Below, in pieces: positions 54,553 to 63,014 of a stretch of DNA of 64,000 nucleotides. Positions within the stretch are counted from its first letter, which is position 1. Every line of letters starts with the position of its first letter. A program made the position numbers and the translations under genes. The DNA is taken from the NCBI RefSeq assembly GCF_003938655.1, contig NZ_RJJT01000026.1, forward strand, positions 18,947 through 82,946. The letters are read 5' to 3'. The notes beneath the pieces are model-generated. The model ran no database searches. It saw nothing but the letters and a program-made list of their open reading frames with translations, and had not been told where the DNA came from. This DNA comes from Rhizobium pisi (GTDB lineage: Bacteria > Pseudomonadota > Alphaproteobacteria > Rhizobiales > Rhizobiaceae).

Positions 54553-55444
54553 AAAGCTCCTCGTCCTGCACGAGCACTCTCGCTTCATGCAGCAGGGCCG
54601 ACACCAGCGGCGTGAAGGGTTCGCGGTAGGACGCGACAAGGCCAACCAGATGATGCGCCTCCGGCTCGACGATCGGAATCATGCGGATTTCCACGGGAAA
54701 TCCGAAGGACTTGGCGACGTTGCGCGGCATGATGCTCGCCCAGCGCCCGGTCCTGACATGCGAAAACAGCACGATCATCGAGTTGGATTCGAGCGTCGGA
54801 TGCACGGTGGCGCCGGCTTCCGTCAGGTGCCGGTTGATGATGCGGCGATTCTGCATGTCGGCAGTCAATAGACAAAGCCGAAGATCGCCGACCTCCCGCC
54901 AGGTCACGTTGTCGCGATCGGACAGCGGGCTGCCTGCGGCCGTGATCAGATTATAGCGCTCCGCATAAAGGGGAACGGTCGTGACGCGGCCGAGCGGCTC
55001 GTTTTCGAGATAGGTGATGCCGGCATCGATTTCGAGATTCTCGAGCATGCTCAGCACCTGCAGCGAATTTCGCGAGACGATCGAAAAGGTGACGCCGGGA
55101 TGCCGTTCCTGAAAGGGCGTGGTGATGCGCGACAGCATGGCAAGCGCCGTCGGAATGGCGGCGAGACGGATATGGCCGGACAGACCGCGACGTGCCGCGC
55201 GCATCTCCTCGCGCATGGTGCGGGCGTCGCCGACGATGCGCCGGGCCCATTCGAGCACGCGCTGCCCCTCCGGCGTCAGCCCCTGGAACCTGGAACCGCG
55301 CTGCACCAGCATGACGCCGAGCTGATCCTCGAGCTGGCGGATGGCAGCCGAAAGCGTCGGCTGCGAGATCCCGCACTCCTCCGCGGCGCGGCCGAAATGC
55401 TTTTCATTGGCAAGGGCGATGAAGAATTCCAGCTTGTCGATCAT
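54551..55444 (-). CDS. LysR-family regulator of the formate dehydrogenase operon
   Basis: A 297-residue protein starting MIDKLEFFIALANEKHFGRAAEECGISQPTLSAAIRQLE, a standard winged helix-turn-helix, followed by the two-lobed effector domain (about 92-295). It lies upstream of fdsG on the same strand, as in many fds operons where an FdsR regulator responds to formate. Regulation of fds is inferred from position only. Confidence 0.9.
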   Translation of the reverse strand: MIDKLEFFIALANEKHFGRAAEECGISQPTLSAAIRQLEDQLGVMLVQRGSRFQGLTPEGQRVLEWARRIVGDARTMREEMRAARRGLSGHIRLAAIPTALAMLSRITTPFQERHPGVTFSIVSRNSLQVLSMLENLEIDAGITYLENEPLGRVTTVPLYAERYNLITAAGSPLSDRDNVTWREVGDLRLCLLTADMQNRRIINRHLTEAGATVHPTLESNSMIVLFSHVRTGRWASIMPRNVAKSFGFPVEIRMIPIVEPEAHHLVGLVASYREPFTPLVSALLHEARVLVQDEEL

Positions 55445-55515
55445 CCGGGCTCCGGCGACATTTCGCGTCCGGACTTATCTTCGACATAGCAGCCGTGCAT
55501 CCGCAAGGGTGGATG

Positions 55516-55857
55516 CTAACTGATTTCCGCAGCCGGAAAAAGATCGAACAGCAATTCGAGGAAAGCAAGCACGCCGACATTGCCGACGCTGTAGTAGACC
55601 AGCCTGCCCTCGCGGCGCGTATTGACCAGCCCCTCGAGCCTCAAACGCGCAAGCTGCTGCGAGACCATCGCCTGCTGTATGCCGAGAATATTCTCGATTT
55701 CGCTCACCGTCCGCTCTTCACCCGCCAATATGCAGAGGATCAGAAGTCGGGTCTGGTGCGCCAGCGCTTTCAGAAGATGGCTCGCTTCGTGGGCTTTTCC
55801 AGCGAGCTTATGCAATTCCTGGCCGGTCATCCCCGGCTCCGGTTTAGGCAACGGCAT
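55516..55857 (-). CDS. ArsR-family winged-helix regulator
   Basis: A 113-residue protein from the ATG at 55857 (an ATG at 55896 would add 13 hydrophobic residues). HTH region: LLKALAHQTRLLILCILAGEERTVSEIENILGIQQAMVSQQLARLRLEGLVNTRREGRLVYYSV. Only one Cys is present (LLILC), so the ELCVCDL-type metal site is absent and the two-Cys redox switch of BigR-type members is incomplete. A non-metal signal is likely. It shares orientation with the SDR gene upstream, 100 bp away. Confidence 0.85.
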   Translation of the reverse strand: MPLPKPEPGMTGQELHKLAGKAHEASHLLKALAHQTRLLILCILAGEERTVSEIENILGIQQAMVSQQLARLRLEGLVNTRREGRLVYYSVGNVGVLAFLELLFDLFPAAEIS

Positions 55858-55960
55858 TCGATATCTCGGAAGGAAGGCGATGAGGTAGATCAGCACGATA
55901 GCATATTCGCAGAAGCGAATTGGTCAAAAGTGATGAAATGCCAAAAAAGGTCCAAACAAA

Positions 55961-56731
55961 TCAGCAGATAAGCTGGCCTCCATTGATCTCGATCACCTGG
56001 CCGGTAATGTATCCCGAAAGCGACGGAGCAGCCAGGAACAGATAAGCCGGCGCACAATCTTCCGCCGTGCCGAGCCGCTGCAGCGGGATGGATTTTCTGG
56101 CCTGCTCCAGCTTTTCGCGGGAGGAATAACGCTCATGGAAGTCGGTTTCGATCGTTCCCGGCGAAACACAATTGACGCGAATTCCGTCCGGCGCAAGCTC
56201 GCGGGCAAGCGCCTTGGAATAGGTCGAGACGAAGGCTTTCGAGGCCGAATAGATCGAAGAACCCGGACTGCCGCCGGTCAGTGCTGAAATCGAAACCGTA
56301 TTGACGATGGCAGCCCCTTCAGCCGCCTTCAATGCCGGCAGCAGTGCCCGCGTCAGCGCCACCACCGATGTCTGATTGAGCCGAACGACCGCCTCATAAT
56401 CCGCATCGGTCAGCGCATCGGCGGGAAAACGGCCGAGCATGGTGCCGGCATTGTTGACGAGCACATGGACCTTGTCGAAGAAGGCGAGAGCATCTTCGGC
56501 AAATTGTGCTGCCCCACCGACCGCGGAGAAATCGGCATGCAGCAACAGCGCCCGTCTTTCGGATTCAGCCGTCAGCAGGAAATCCGGCAGATCCCGTCCG
56601 GGCTTGCGCCCGGTATGGACGATCACCTTGGCGCCGCAGTCCAGAAACTGCCGGGCGACTTCGAGGCCGATACCGCGGCCGGCGCCGGTCACGACGACAT
56701 TGCGATTTTCGAACAGTCTGGGATGAAACAC
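55961..56731 (-). CDS. Short-chain dehydrogenase/reductase
   Basis: A 256-residue SDR. The cofactor motif VTGAGRGIGLEVARQ, the structural NNAGTMLGRF, catalytic Ser in VSISALTGGSPGSS and YSASK (YxxxK), and the ending YITGQVIEINGG are all intact. The Arg near VIVHTGRKPGRDL after strand 2 favours NADP(H). The reaction is unknown; FabG-like reductases share this layout. It lies upstream of the ArsR-type gene on the same strand. Confidence 0.88.
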   Translation of the reverse strand: MFHPRLFENRNVVVTGAGRGIGLEVARQFLDCGAKVIVHTGRKPGRDLPDFLLTAESERRALLLHADFSAVGGAAQFAEDALAFFDKVHVLVNNAGTMLGRFPADALTDADYEAVVRLNQTSVVALTRALLPALKAAEGAAIVNTVSISALTGGSPGSSIYSASKAFVSTYSKALARELAPDGIRVNCVSPGTIETDFHERYSSREKLEQARKSIPLQRLGTAEDCAPAYLFLAAPSLSGYITGQVIEINGGQLIC

Positions 56732-56861
56732 GAAGCCGTCCTCCTCGCGGACAGTGCCGCCGGTTGCGTCATTCGCCCCTTAACATATGAGCGCGCCGCC
56801 CGAAAGAAAGGCGCGCATCGATCTTTCCCGGAAGAGGCAGCCAAGTCTCTCTCCGAGAAGG

Positions 56862-57326
56862 CTAGCTTTCAGTCTCCAGAAGCCGCGCACCCGGCCCCTC
56901 CTTGCCAAGCCGGTCGCAGGGATTGCGCAACGGGCAGCTTTCGATCGACAGGCAGCCGCAGCCGATGCAGCCGGTCAGGCGGTCGCGCAGCAGGCTCAGC
57001 CGCCTGATTCGCGCCTCGAGATCATCCTTCCAGCGCGCCGACAGCGTCTGCCAATCGGCGACAGTGGGCGTGCGCCCCTGAGGCAGGGACTCGAACGCCG
57101 CCTGGATCTCCGAAAGCGGAATGCCGACACGCTGCGCCACCTTGATGATGCCGAGCCGGCGCAGCACATCGCGTCCATAGCGTCGCTGGTTGCCGCGGGA
57201 GCGGATGCTCGAGATCAGCCCCTTGGTTTCGTAAAAATGCAGCGCCGAGACGGCAAGGCCGCTGCGCTCCGCCACTTCGCCGACCGTCAGCAGCTTGCCG
57301 AGCGGCGCTGCAGAAATTGTATCCAT
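56862..57326 (-). CDS. soxR: Redox-sensing transcriptional activator SoxR
   Basis: A 154-residue MerR-family protein. The HTH (LTVGEVAERSGLAVSALHFYETKGLI) and dimerisation helix are followed by the [2Fe-2S] site CIGCGCLSIESC (CX2CXCX5C). Oxidation of the cluster by superoxide or redox-cycling compounds activates it. It is divergent from an NADPH-dependent FMN reductase gene, with a perfect SoxR box between them, so that reductase is very probably its direct target. Confidence 0.96.
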   Translation of the reverse strand: MDTISAAPLGKLLTVGEVAERSGLAVSALHFYETKGLISSIRSRGNQRRYGRDVLRRLGIIKVAQRVGIPLSEIQAAFESLPQGRTPTVADWQTLSARWKDDLEARIRRLSLLRDRLTGCIGCGCLSIESCPLRNPCDRLGKEGPGARLLETES

Positions 57327-57332
57327 CGACCC

Positions 57333-57363
57333 TTGACCTCAATATTAGTTGAGGTTTTATAAC
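57333..57363 (+). promoter_or_regulatory. SoxR-controlled promoter with SoxR box and 19-bp spacer
   Basis: CCTCAATATTAGTTGAGG (57337-57354) matches the SoxR box, with perfect 6-bp arms. TTGACC (57333-57338) and TATAAC (57358-57363) are separated by 19 bp, the over-long spacing that MerR-family activators correct by DNA distortion. It drives the FMN reductase gene to the right; the box also covers the soxR promoter side. Confidence 0.9.
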
Positions 57364-57409
57364 CCTGGCTCCTGCAATCGTAAAGTACAATCGCAACAAG
57401 GAGCGACGC

Positions 57410-57985
57410 ATGAAAACACCCACCAGGCTGGCCGTCATCTACGGAAGCACGAGAGAGGGTCGCATCTGCGACCGGGTGGTCAAATGGCTGGTGCAGGAGC
57501 TCGTCCGTTTCCCGCAATTCGATGTCGACGTTATCGACCCAAGGGATTTTGCTCTGCCTGCCGGCCGAGAAATGGGGCACCCTGAAATCGACAGGCTCGC
57601 GGGCCGGCTCGGCATGGCCGACGCCTTCATCATCGTCACGCCAGAATACAACCACAGCTTCACCGCCGCGCTGAAGTCGATCATCGATCTCTTCTTCGAA
57701 CCCTGGCAGGGCAAGCCCGTCGCCTTCGTTTCCTATGGCGGCATATCAGGCGGCCTGCGCGCGGTCGAACAGCTGCGGCTCGTCTTTGCCGAACTCCACG
57801 CCGTCACCATCCGGGATTCGGTGAGCTTTGCAGCACCTTGGGACCGCCTCGACGCCGCTGGACGGCTCGACAATCCGAGCGACGCGCTGCGTGCGCTCGA
57901 TCGGATGATAGCGCGGCTAGAATGGTGGACGCGGGCGCTCGTCGCTGCGCGTAGCGAGCGTCCGTATTCCGGTATCGCCGCCTGA
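57410..57985 (+). CDS. NADPH-dependent FMN reductase, SoxR target
   Basis: A 191-residue flavodoxin-like protein: AVIYGSTREGRICDRVVKWL (phosphate-binding loop), then DAFIIVTPEYNHSFTAALKSIIDLFFEPWQGKPVAFVSYGGISGGLRAVEQLRLVFAEL. This is the NADPH_FMN_red family, which includes quinone and chromate reductases. Two-electron reduction of redox-cycling compounds would fit control by SoxR. SD AAGGAG precedes the ATG. A strong terminator lies downstream. Confidence 0.92.
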   Translation: MKTPTRLAVIYGSTREGRICDRVVKWLVQELVRFPQFDVDVIDPRDFALPAGREMGHPEIDRLAGRLGMADAFIIVTPEYNHSFTAALKSIIDLFFEPWQGKPVAFVSYGGISGGLRAVEQLRLVFAELHAVTIRDSVSFAAPWDRLDAAGRLDNPSDALRALDRMIARLEWWTRALVAARSERPYSGIAA

Positions 57986-58030
57986 GGCTGAAGGCTCCGG
58001 TTCCGTTCCCGGCAGGTACGGAACCTTGGG

Positions 58031-58064
58031 AACACCCGGGCAGGCCGTCCGCCCGGGTGTTTTC
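58031..58064 (+). terminator. Intrinsic terminator of the FMN reductase gene
   Basis: AACACCCGGGC (58031-58041) pairs perfectly with GCCCGGGTGTT (58051-58061), with a nine-base loop and then TTT. It is about 45 bp after the stop. Confidence 0.88.
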
Positions 58065-58149
58065 CCGTCTCTCAGGCATATCCCGACAACTGGGAGGGTT
58101 GCCAATTTAGCGGTTGCAGGACGAAAACCCCGGTGATAATTTCCGCGCC

Positions 58150-58245
58150 CATTAACAGGGGAGCTCCGTGTCGCCGGGGCTGAGATGCGAGGCGCGAGCT
58201 TCCGGACCCTTCAAAGCTGATCTGGGTAATGCCAGCGGAGCGAGG
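58150..58245 (+). ncRNA. TPP riboswitch (THI element) controlling ykoF-thiXZY
   Basis: Conserved THI-box segments are present in order: CAGGGGAGCTCC, GGGGCTGAGATG, GGACCCTTCAAAGCTGATCTGG and GTAATGCCAGCGGAG. The 3' end of the aptamer (GCGGAGCGAGG) supplies the Shine-Dalgarno sequence of the gene starting at 58251, so ligand binding would block translation directly. No terminator hairpin lies between aptamer and gene. Confidence 0.95.
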
Positions 58246-58250
58246 TCCAC

Positions 58251-58871
58251 ATGTTTTCCGGCGCACAAGTGTCACTCTATCCGATGTCCGGCGATTTCGT
58301 TGGCATCATCCTTGATGCGGTCAAGGCCCTTGATCCCTATCGCGACCGGCTGCGCATAGAGACCGACGACATCTCCACCCTGCTGGTCGGCCCGCCCGAT
58401 CTCCTCTTTGACGCCATGCGCGATCTATTCGTCACCGCCGCCCGAACCGGCGAGCATTGTGTGCTGTCCGCCGCCGTCTCGCGCGGCTGCCCCGGCGAGC
58501 CCGACGACGCCATCTGCGGCATCAATCCTTCCGCCGGCCGGACGGAACCGCTTGCCGATCGCATATCGGCGGCTCTTGCCGCCGTTGAAGCCACCGCCGA
58601 AACAGGACAGCCGACCGCTGCGCAATTCTCGCTCTACGTCATGGGAACCGGCACCCATATGGAGGAGATTTACGGCTGCATCGACTTCTTGAAACGTTCC
58701 GGCGTCTTCGACCGCTCCAAGAATTTCTGCACCAGGCTGGGTGGCGATGCCGGCGCCGTCTTCGCGACCATTCGCGAAGCCTTCTACCGCTTCGGCGACG
58801 CCGAGGGGCATGTGACCCTCGATATCACGATTTCCGCCAACAGCTCGACGAAGCCTGAAACCAAACGCTGA
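58251..58871 (+). CDS. ykoF: YkoF-type thiamine/HMP-binding protein
   Basis: A 206-residue protein made of two similar halves: FSGAQVSLYPMSGDFVGIILDAVKALDPY in the first and AAQFSLYVMGTGTHMEEIYGCIDFLKRSGVF in the second, the tandem ACT-like layout of YkoF. YkoF proteins bind thiamine or its pyrimidine moiety in the cytoplasm and are linked to HMP uptake systems. The gene follows a TPP riboswitch, and its stop overlaps the permease ATG. Confidence 0.9.
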   Translation: MFSGAQVSLYPMSGDFVGIILDAVKALDPYRDRLRIETDDISTLLVGPPDLLFDAMRDLFVTAARTGEHCVLSAAVSRGCPGEPDDAICGINPSAGRTEPLADRISAALAAVEATAETGQPTAAQFSLYVMGTGTHMEEIYGCIDFLKRSGVFDRSKNFCTRLGGDAGAVFATIREAFYRFGDAEGHVTLDITISANSSTKPETKR

Positions 58872-59677
58872 TGAGATCGCCGCCCCCTTCGGATTCGCGC
58901 CTTTCGGCGCTCCGCGCCGCCCTATGCCGGGGGGCGCCCGCCTTGCTGGCCGGTTGCGCCTTTCTGGCGGCATGGGAGCTTTATGTCGGTCTTTCCGGCA
59001 TCAAGCCCGCCATCCTGCCGGCGCCCTCGCGCATCCTCGTCCAGGGCTGGCTCAATCGCGACGCGCTGATATCAAACACCTGGCCGACGCTCGGAGCCAC
59101 GCTCGGCGGCTTCGCCCTGTCGCTTGCCTTTGCCTTCGTCTCGTCGATCCTCATGGATTTCGTGCCCTTCATGCGCCGGGCATTGCTGCCGATCTTCATT
59201 GCCAGCCAGACCCTGCCGCTGGTCGCGATCGCTCCGCTCGTCGTCCTCTGGTTCGGCTTTGGCCTGCTGCCGAAGATCCTGCTGGTGGCGCTCGTCACCT
59301 TCTTTCCGCTGCTCGTCGCCCTACTGCAGGGCTATGAATCGACCGACCGCGACATTGCCGAACTGCTGAATTCGATGAAGGCGAGCCGCTGGCGCATTTT
59401 CCGCCTGGCCCGGCTTCCCTCCTCGCTGCCCTATTTCTTCGCCGGTCTCAGGATTTCGATCACCTATGCCGTCGTCGGCGCGATCTTTGCCGAATATGCC
59501 GGCGCCGCAAGCGGCCTCGGCATCTATATCCTCAACGCGAAGAACAACTTCCGCCCCGATCTCGTGCTTGCCGCCGTCGTCGTCAGCGCCTTGTTGACAC
59601 TCTCCCTCTTCGGGCTGACGCTCACCATCCAGCGCCTCGTCATGCCCTGGCAGTCATCCAAGGAGGGGCGCCGATGA
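58871..59677 (+). CDS. thiX: HMP/thiamine-precursor ABC transporter permease ThiX
   Basis: A 268-residue SsuC/TauC-like permease with about six membrane helices and the EAA-type loop ELLNSMKASRWRIFRLARLPSSLPYFFAGLRISI. The start overlaps the ykoF stop by one base, and its end overlaps the ATPase gene start (ATGA). With ThiZ and ThiY it forms an importer for a thiamine pyrimidine precursor such as HMP or formylaminopyrimidine. Confidence 0.9.
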   Translation: MRSPPPSDSRLSALRAALCRGAPALLAGCAFLAAWELYVGLSGIKPAILPAPSRILVQGWLNRDALISNTWPTLGATLGGFALSLAFAFVSSILMDFVPFMRRALLPIFIASQTLPLVAIAPLVVLWFGFGLLPKILLVALVTFFPLLVALLQGYESTDRDIAELLNSMKASRWRIFRLARLPSSLPYFFAGLRISITYAVVGAIFAEYAGAASGLGIYILNAKNNFRPDLVLAAVVVSALLTLSLFGLTLTIQRLVMPWQSSKEGRR

Positions 59678-60432
59678 CCGATCGAATGGTGGAACTGCGC
59701 AACATCTCTAAATCCTTCGACGGCTTGAAGGTTCTCGGCGATATCTCGCTGAGTGTTGCGAGCGGCGAGTTCGTTTCGATCGTCGGTCCATCCGGCTCGG
59801 GAAAATCGACGGTGCTGAGATTGCTGACACAGGCGCTTCGCCCCGATTCCGGCAGCATGCTTTTCAACGGCGCGCCGCTGGAACAGACGCCGCATTCCTT
59901 CGCCTTCATGCCGCAGCGCGATGCGCTGATGCCCTGGCGCCGGATCATCGACAATGCAGCACTCGGCCTGGAGGTAAAGGGCATAAGCCGCCGGGCGGCC
60001 CGTGCCACTGTGGCACCCCTCTTCGAGCGATTCGGCCTTGCCGGCTTCGAACGCCACTATCCCTCCGAACTGTCAGGCGGCATGCGCCAGCGCGCGGCAC
60101 TGCTGCGCACCGTCATCCAGAGCCAGGACATGCTGCTGCTCGACGAGCCCTTCGGCGCGCTCGACGCGCTGACGCGCACGCAGATCCAGGAATGGCTGCA
60201 GGGCATGTGGACCGAACACCGCTGGACGGCGCTGTTGATCACCCACGATGTGCGCGAGGCCGTGTTCCTTTCCGATCGGATCTACGTGCTCTCGGCCCGT
60301 CCGGCGCGCGTCATCCGCGAATTCCGCGTTCCCCTGCCCCGCCCGAGAAGCATAGCCGATCTCGGCTCCCCGGCGGCCCAGGCGATCGAAACTGAAATCC
60401 TGCAAACCCTGCTTCACCCGCAAGAGACCTGA
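59674..60432 (+). CDS. thiZ: HMP/thiamine-precursor ABC transporter ATPase ThiZ
   Basis: A 252-residue SsuB/TauB-like ATPase. Walker A GPSGSGKST, Q-loop FMPQRDALMPWR, signature ELSGGMRQRAALLRT, Walker B MLLLDEPFGALDALTR and switch LLITHDVREAV are intact. It overlaps thiX by four bases and powers uptake through that permease. Confidence 0.92.
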   Translation: MTDRMVELRNISKSFDGLKVLGDISLSVASGEFVSIVGPSGSGKSTVLRLLTQALRPDSGSMLFNGAPLEQTPHSFAFMPQRDALMPWRRIIDNAALGLEVKGISRRAARATVAPLFERFGLAGFERHYPSELSGGMRQRAALLRTVIQSQDMLLLDEPFGALDALTRTQIQEWLQGMWTEHRWTALLITHDVREAVFLSDRIYVLSARPARVIREFRVPLPRPRSIADLGSPAAQAIETEILQTLLHPQET

Positions 60433-60442
60433 GGAGGTCACC

Positions 60443-61453
60443 ATGCTGCTTCTCACCCGCCGTCAGACGATGTTCGCCGCCATCGCGGCAAGCCTGGCCG
60501 GCCGCCCCGCTTTCGCCCAATCGGCGCCCGCGAAGGTTCGCATCGCGCTCGACTGGACGCCGAACACCAATCATATCGGCATCTATGTGGCCCAAGCGAA
60601 GGGCTTCTATGCCGCCGCCGGCCTCGATGTGCAGATTCTGCCCTTTGCCGACACCAGCGCCGGCACTCTGGTATCGAACGGCGTCGCCGATTTCGGCATC
60701 TCCAGCGAGATCGAGGCCCTCATGCAGCGCGCCGCTGGCGGCGACGTGAAGATGGTCTACGGCATCGTCCAGACCGAAACCGCAAGGCTGATCTTCAAGG
60801 GCGGCCGCGATGACATCAAGAGCGCAAAAGACCTCGACGGCAAGACCTATGGCGGCTTCGGCGGCACCTGGGAGAGCGCACTGATCTCCTCGATGATCCG
60901 CAATGACGGCGGCAAGGGCGAGTTTCATACGGTAACGCTCGGCACTTCCGCCTACGAGGCGCTGGACAACGGCTCGGTCGATTTCACGCTGGAGATCTAT
61001 ACCTGGGAAGGCATTGCCGCCGAACTGGAAAATCGAAAGATTGCCCGCTTCCACTATTCCGACTACGGCGTTCCCGACGAGCAGACGACCGTCATCGTCT
61101 CCAGCGACGCCTATCTCTCGGTAAATCGGGAGAACGCCCGCGCCTTCATTCAGGCGACGCGCCAGGGTTATGCATACTCCGTCGACCATGCCGAAGAAGC
61201 CTGCGACCTGCTGATATCAGGGAGCAACGGCGCGCTGATGAACACAGAACTGGTGAAGGCCTCGCAGAAAGCATTGATCGACGGCCACTATCTGAGGTCG
61301 GAGACCGGTGTGATCGGCACGCTTGACCCGGCGAAGGCCGCCGCCCTCGGCAGTTTCATGGTCGAGAACGGCATTCTGGTCGATGCGAACGGCGCCACGC
61401 TCAAGGAGAAGCCGGACTTTTCCACCTATTATACCAACGAACTCCTCGGCTGA
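60443..61453 (+). CDS. thiY: HMP/thiamine-precursor substrate-binding protein ThiY (NMT1/THI5-like)
   Basis: A 336-residue exported protein (signal ending near AFA-QSA). RIALDWTPNTNHIGIYVAQAKGFYAAAGLDVQILPFADTSAGT is the NMT1/THI5-like motif shared with ThiY proteins and pyrimidine-synthase homologues. The Trp in DWTPN and the GGTWES segment line the pyrimidine site in family structures. GAGGAGG precedes the ATG. It is the last gene of the TPP-controlled operon. Confidence 0.92.
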   Translation: MLLLTRRQTMFAAIAASLAGRPAFAQSAPAKVRIALDWTPNTNHIGIYVAQAKGFYAAAGLDVQILPFADTSAGTLVSNGVADFGISSEIEALMQRAAGGDVKMVYGIVQTETARLIFKGGRDDIKSAKDLDGKTYGGFGGTWESALISSMIRNDGGKGEFHTVTLGTSAYEALDNGSVDFTLEIYTWEGIAAELENRKIARFHYSDYGVPDEQTTVIVSSDAYLSVNRENARAFIQATRQGYAYSVDHAEEACDLLISGSNGALMNTELVKASQKALIDGHYLRSETGVIGTLDPAKAAALGSFMVENGILVDANGATLKEKPDFSTYYTNELLG

Positions 61454-61464
61454 GTCTGCCCTTG

Positions 61465-61568
61465 GTATGTCGCGCAAAACTGCGCAGCGGTTTCGCGATC
61501 GCGACATGCGGAAAACCAAAGAGCTGAAGCGCGGCAAGCGAATCTGAAAGATCGCGACGCGCTTCAGC
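61465..61568. repeat. RIME1-like intergenic element with two palindromes
   Basis: Palindrome A: ATGTCGCG (61467-61474) and CGCGACAT (61500-61507). Palindrome B: GCTGAAGCGCG (61523-61533) and CGCGCTTCAGC (61558-61568). The ~104-bp two-palindrome layout resembles the Rhizobium intergenic mosaic element RIME1. It lies just after thiY. Partial copies occur at 22756 and 44241. Confidence 0.75.
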
Positions 61569-61623
61569 CTTGCCCGCTGCGGCTTTCCGCTGCAAAATCG
61601 GTCGGGCAGAGCGGGGAGGCACG

Positions 61624-62847
61624 ATGCGACAAGAGGAGAGACTGGCGGGGGCGGACTTCCTGCGCGCGACAGCCTGTCTTCTGGTACTTGCCCACCATCT
61701 CGTGCTCCGGCTGGATATGCGCAGGATCCCCGACGAACTGGCGCCGACCGCGCACGTCGTCCGCTTCGGCAATTTCGGCGTTGCCATCTTCTTCGTGCTG
61801 AGCGGCTTCCTTCTTGCCCATCCCTTCTGGCGCGCGCTCGACACCGGCAAAGACATGCCGAGCCTCCGGCATTACACGATCCGCCGGGCCGCGCGCATCG
61901 CTCCGGGTTTCTGGTGCGCCGCCACCGTCGGCTTCGTCCTCAGCCTGACGCTGCTTGGCTTACCGCTGACGCCCGAGCTTGTGCTCCGCTACCTCTCCGG
62001 GCTGATGTTCATGAGCCAGTGGCATTGGCGCACGCTTTTTCCTGTCGAAGTCGGGGGGCCGCTCTGGTCCATTCCCTTCGAAGTCTCCAGCTATGTGCTC
62101 CTGCCGGCCTGCTTTCTCCTGCTGTTTCGTTTGCCGGCGCTCAGACGGCATCCGTTGCTTGCCCGCTTTGCCTGGCTATGTGTTATCGGTGGCGTACTCT
62201 TCGCCCATGTGCTGATCGTGGCCTTCTTTGCGCTCGACGACATCGCGCGCGGCTGGGAGTATGGCCTGCAGGGCGGAGCGAAGGAATGGATGCCTAGATT
62301 CAATCCGATCGGCTTCTTCGCCGTCTTCGCAATCGGCGCGCTCGCCGCCGGCATCGAGATCATGCTGCGCGCAAGGCGCTCCGCCTGGTTCGATGCCGCG
62401 GCACTTCTGGCCCTCGCCGCCGCCGCCTACCGCCTCGTCATATCGTCCGGCGGCACTCCCGAAGCCTATGGCTGGCTCGATGTTCCCTATGGTTTTCCGG
62501 CCTTTCCGCTGGCGGTCGCAACGGCGCTCGTTGCGCTCAGCCATTCGCGACGCCTGGGCCGACTGCTGGACAACGCGCCGGTCCGCTACATCGCAAAGAT
62601 CTCCTTCGGCATCTACATCTGGCAGGAGATCATCCTGATATTGATCCAGAAGCTCGATACCGGCTCGTTCGGCATCTCCTCGGAAAATGTCATGACCGGC
62701 TGGCTCCAGTCTTGCGGACTGGCGGTCGCACTCATCCTTCTCGTCGCAAGCCTCAGCTACTACCTTCTGGAAAAACCGGCGATCGGTTTCGGAAACCGTC
62801 TGACGAGCCACCGCCTGCCCAATCGGGTTACTCCTTTCAAAGTATAA
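61624..62847 (+). CDS. Acyltransferase family 3 membrane protein (OafA/YrhL type)
   Basis: A 407-residue protein with about ten membrane helices. N-terminal GADFLRATACLLVLAHHL with the catalytic-type His, then FGVAIFFVLSGFLLAHPFW and HYTIRRAARIAPGFW (the RxxR-type motif), are those of acyltransferase 3 proteins, which O-acetylate or O-succinylate surface polysaccharides. GGGAGG precedes the ATG at 61624. Its neighbour, a sugar transferase, suggests a role in polysaccharide decoration. Confidence 0.9.
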   Translation: MRQEERLAGADFLRATACLLVLAHHLVLRLDMRRIPDELAPTAHVVRFGNFGVAIFFVLSGFLLAHPFWRALDTGKDMPSLRHYTIRRAARIAPGFWCAATVGFVLSLTLLGLPLTPELVLRYLSGLMFMSQWHWRTLFPVEVGGPLWSIPFEVSSYVLLPACFLLLFRLPALRRHPLLARFAWLCVIGGVLFAHVLIVAFFALDDIARGWEYGLQGGAKEWMPRFNPIGFFAVFAIGALAAGIEIMLRARRSAWFDAAALLALAAAAYRLVISSGGTPEAYGWLDVPYGFPAFPLAVATALVALSHSRRLGRLLDNAPVRYIAKISFGIYIWQEIILILIQKLDTGSFGISSENVMTGWLQSCGLAVALILLVASLSYYLLEKPAIGFGNRLTSHRLPNRVTPFKV

Positions 62848-63014
62848 ATTCCTCGACAGCTCAACTAGAGGCATTAAGGTTAACTGAAAATACTCCCATT
62901 TTTGGCGTCTTTATGATTACCAATTTATTATGTATACCCATGACAAATCATATTTGAGCATGTATTTGTCTCGATGTGGTTCAATGTCAGGCATAAACTT
63001 GTGGGCCTTGCGTA

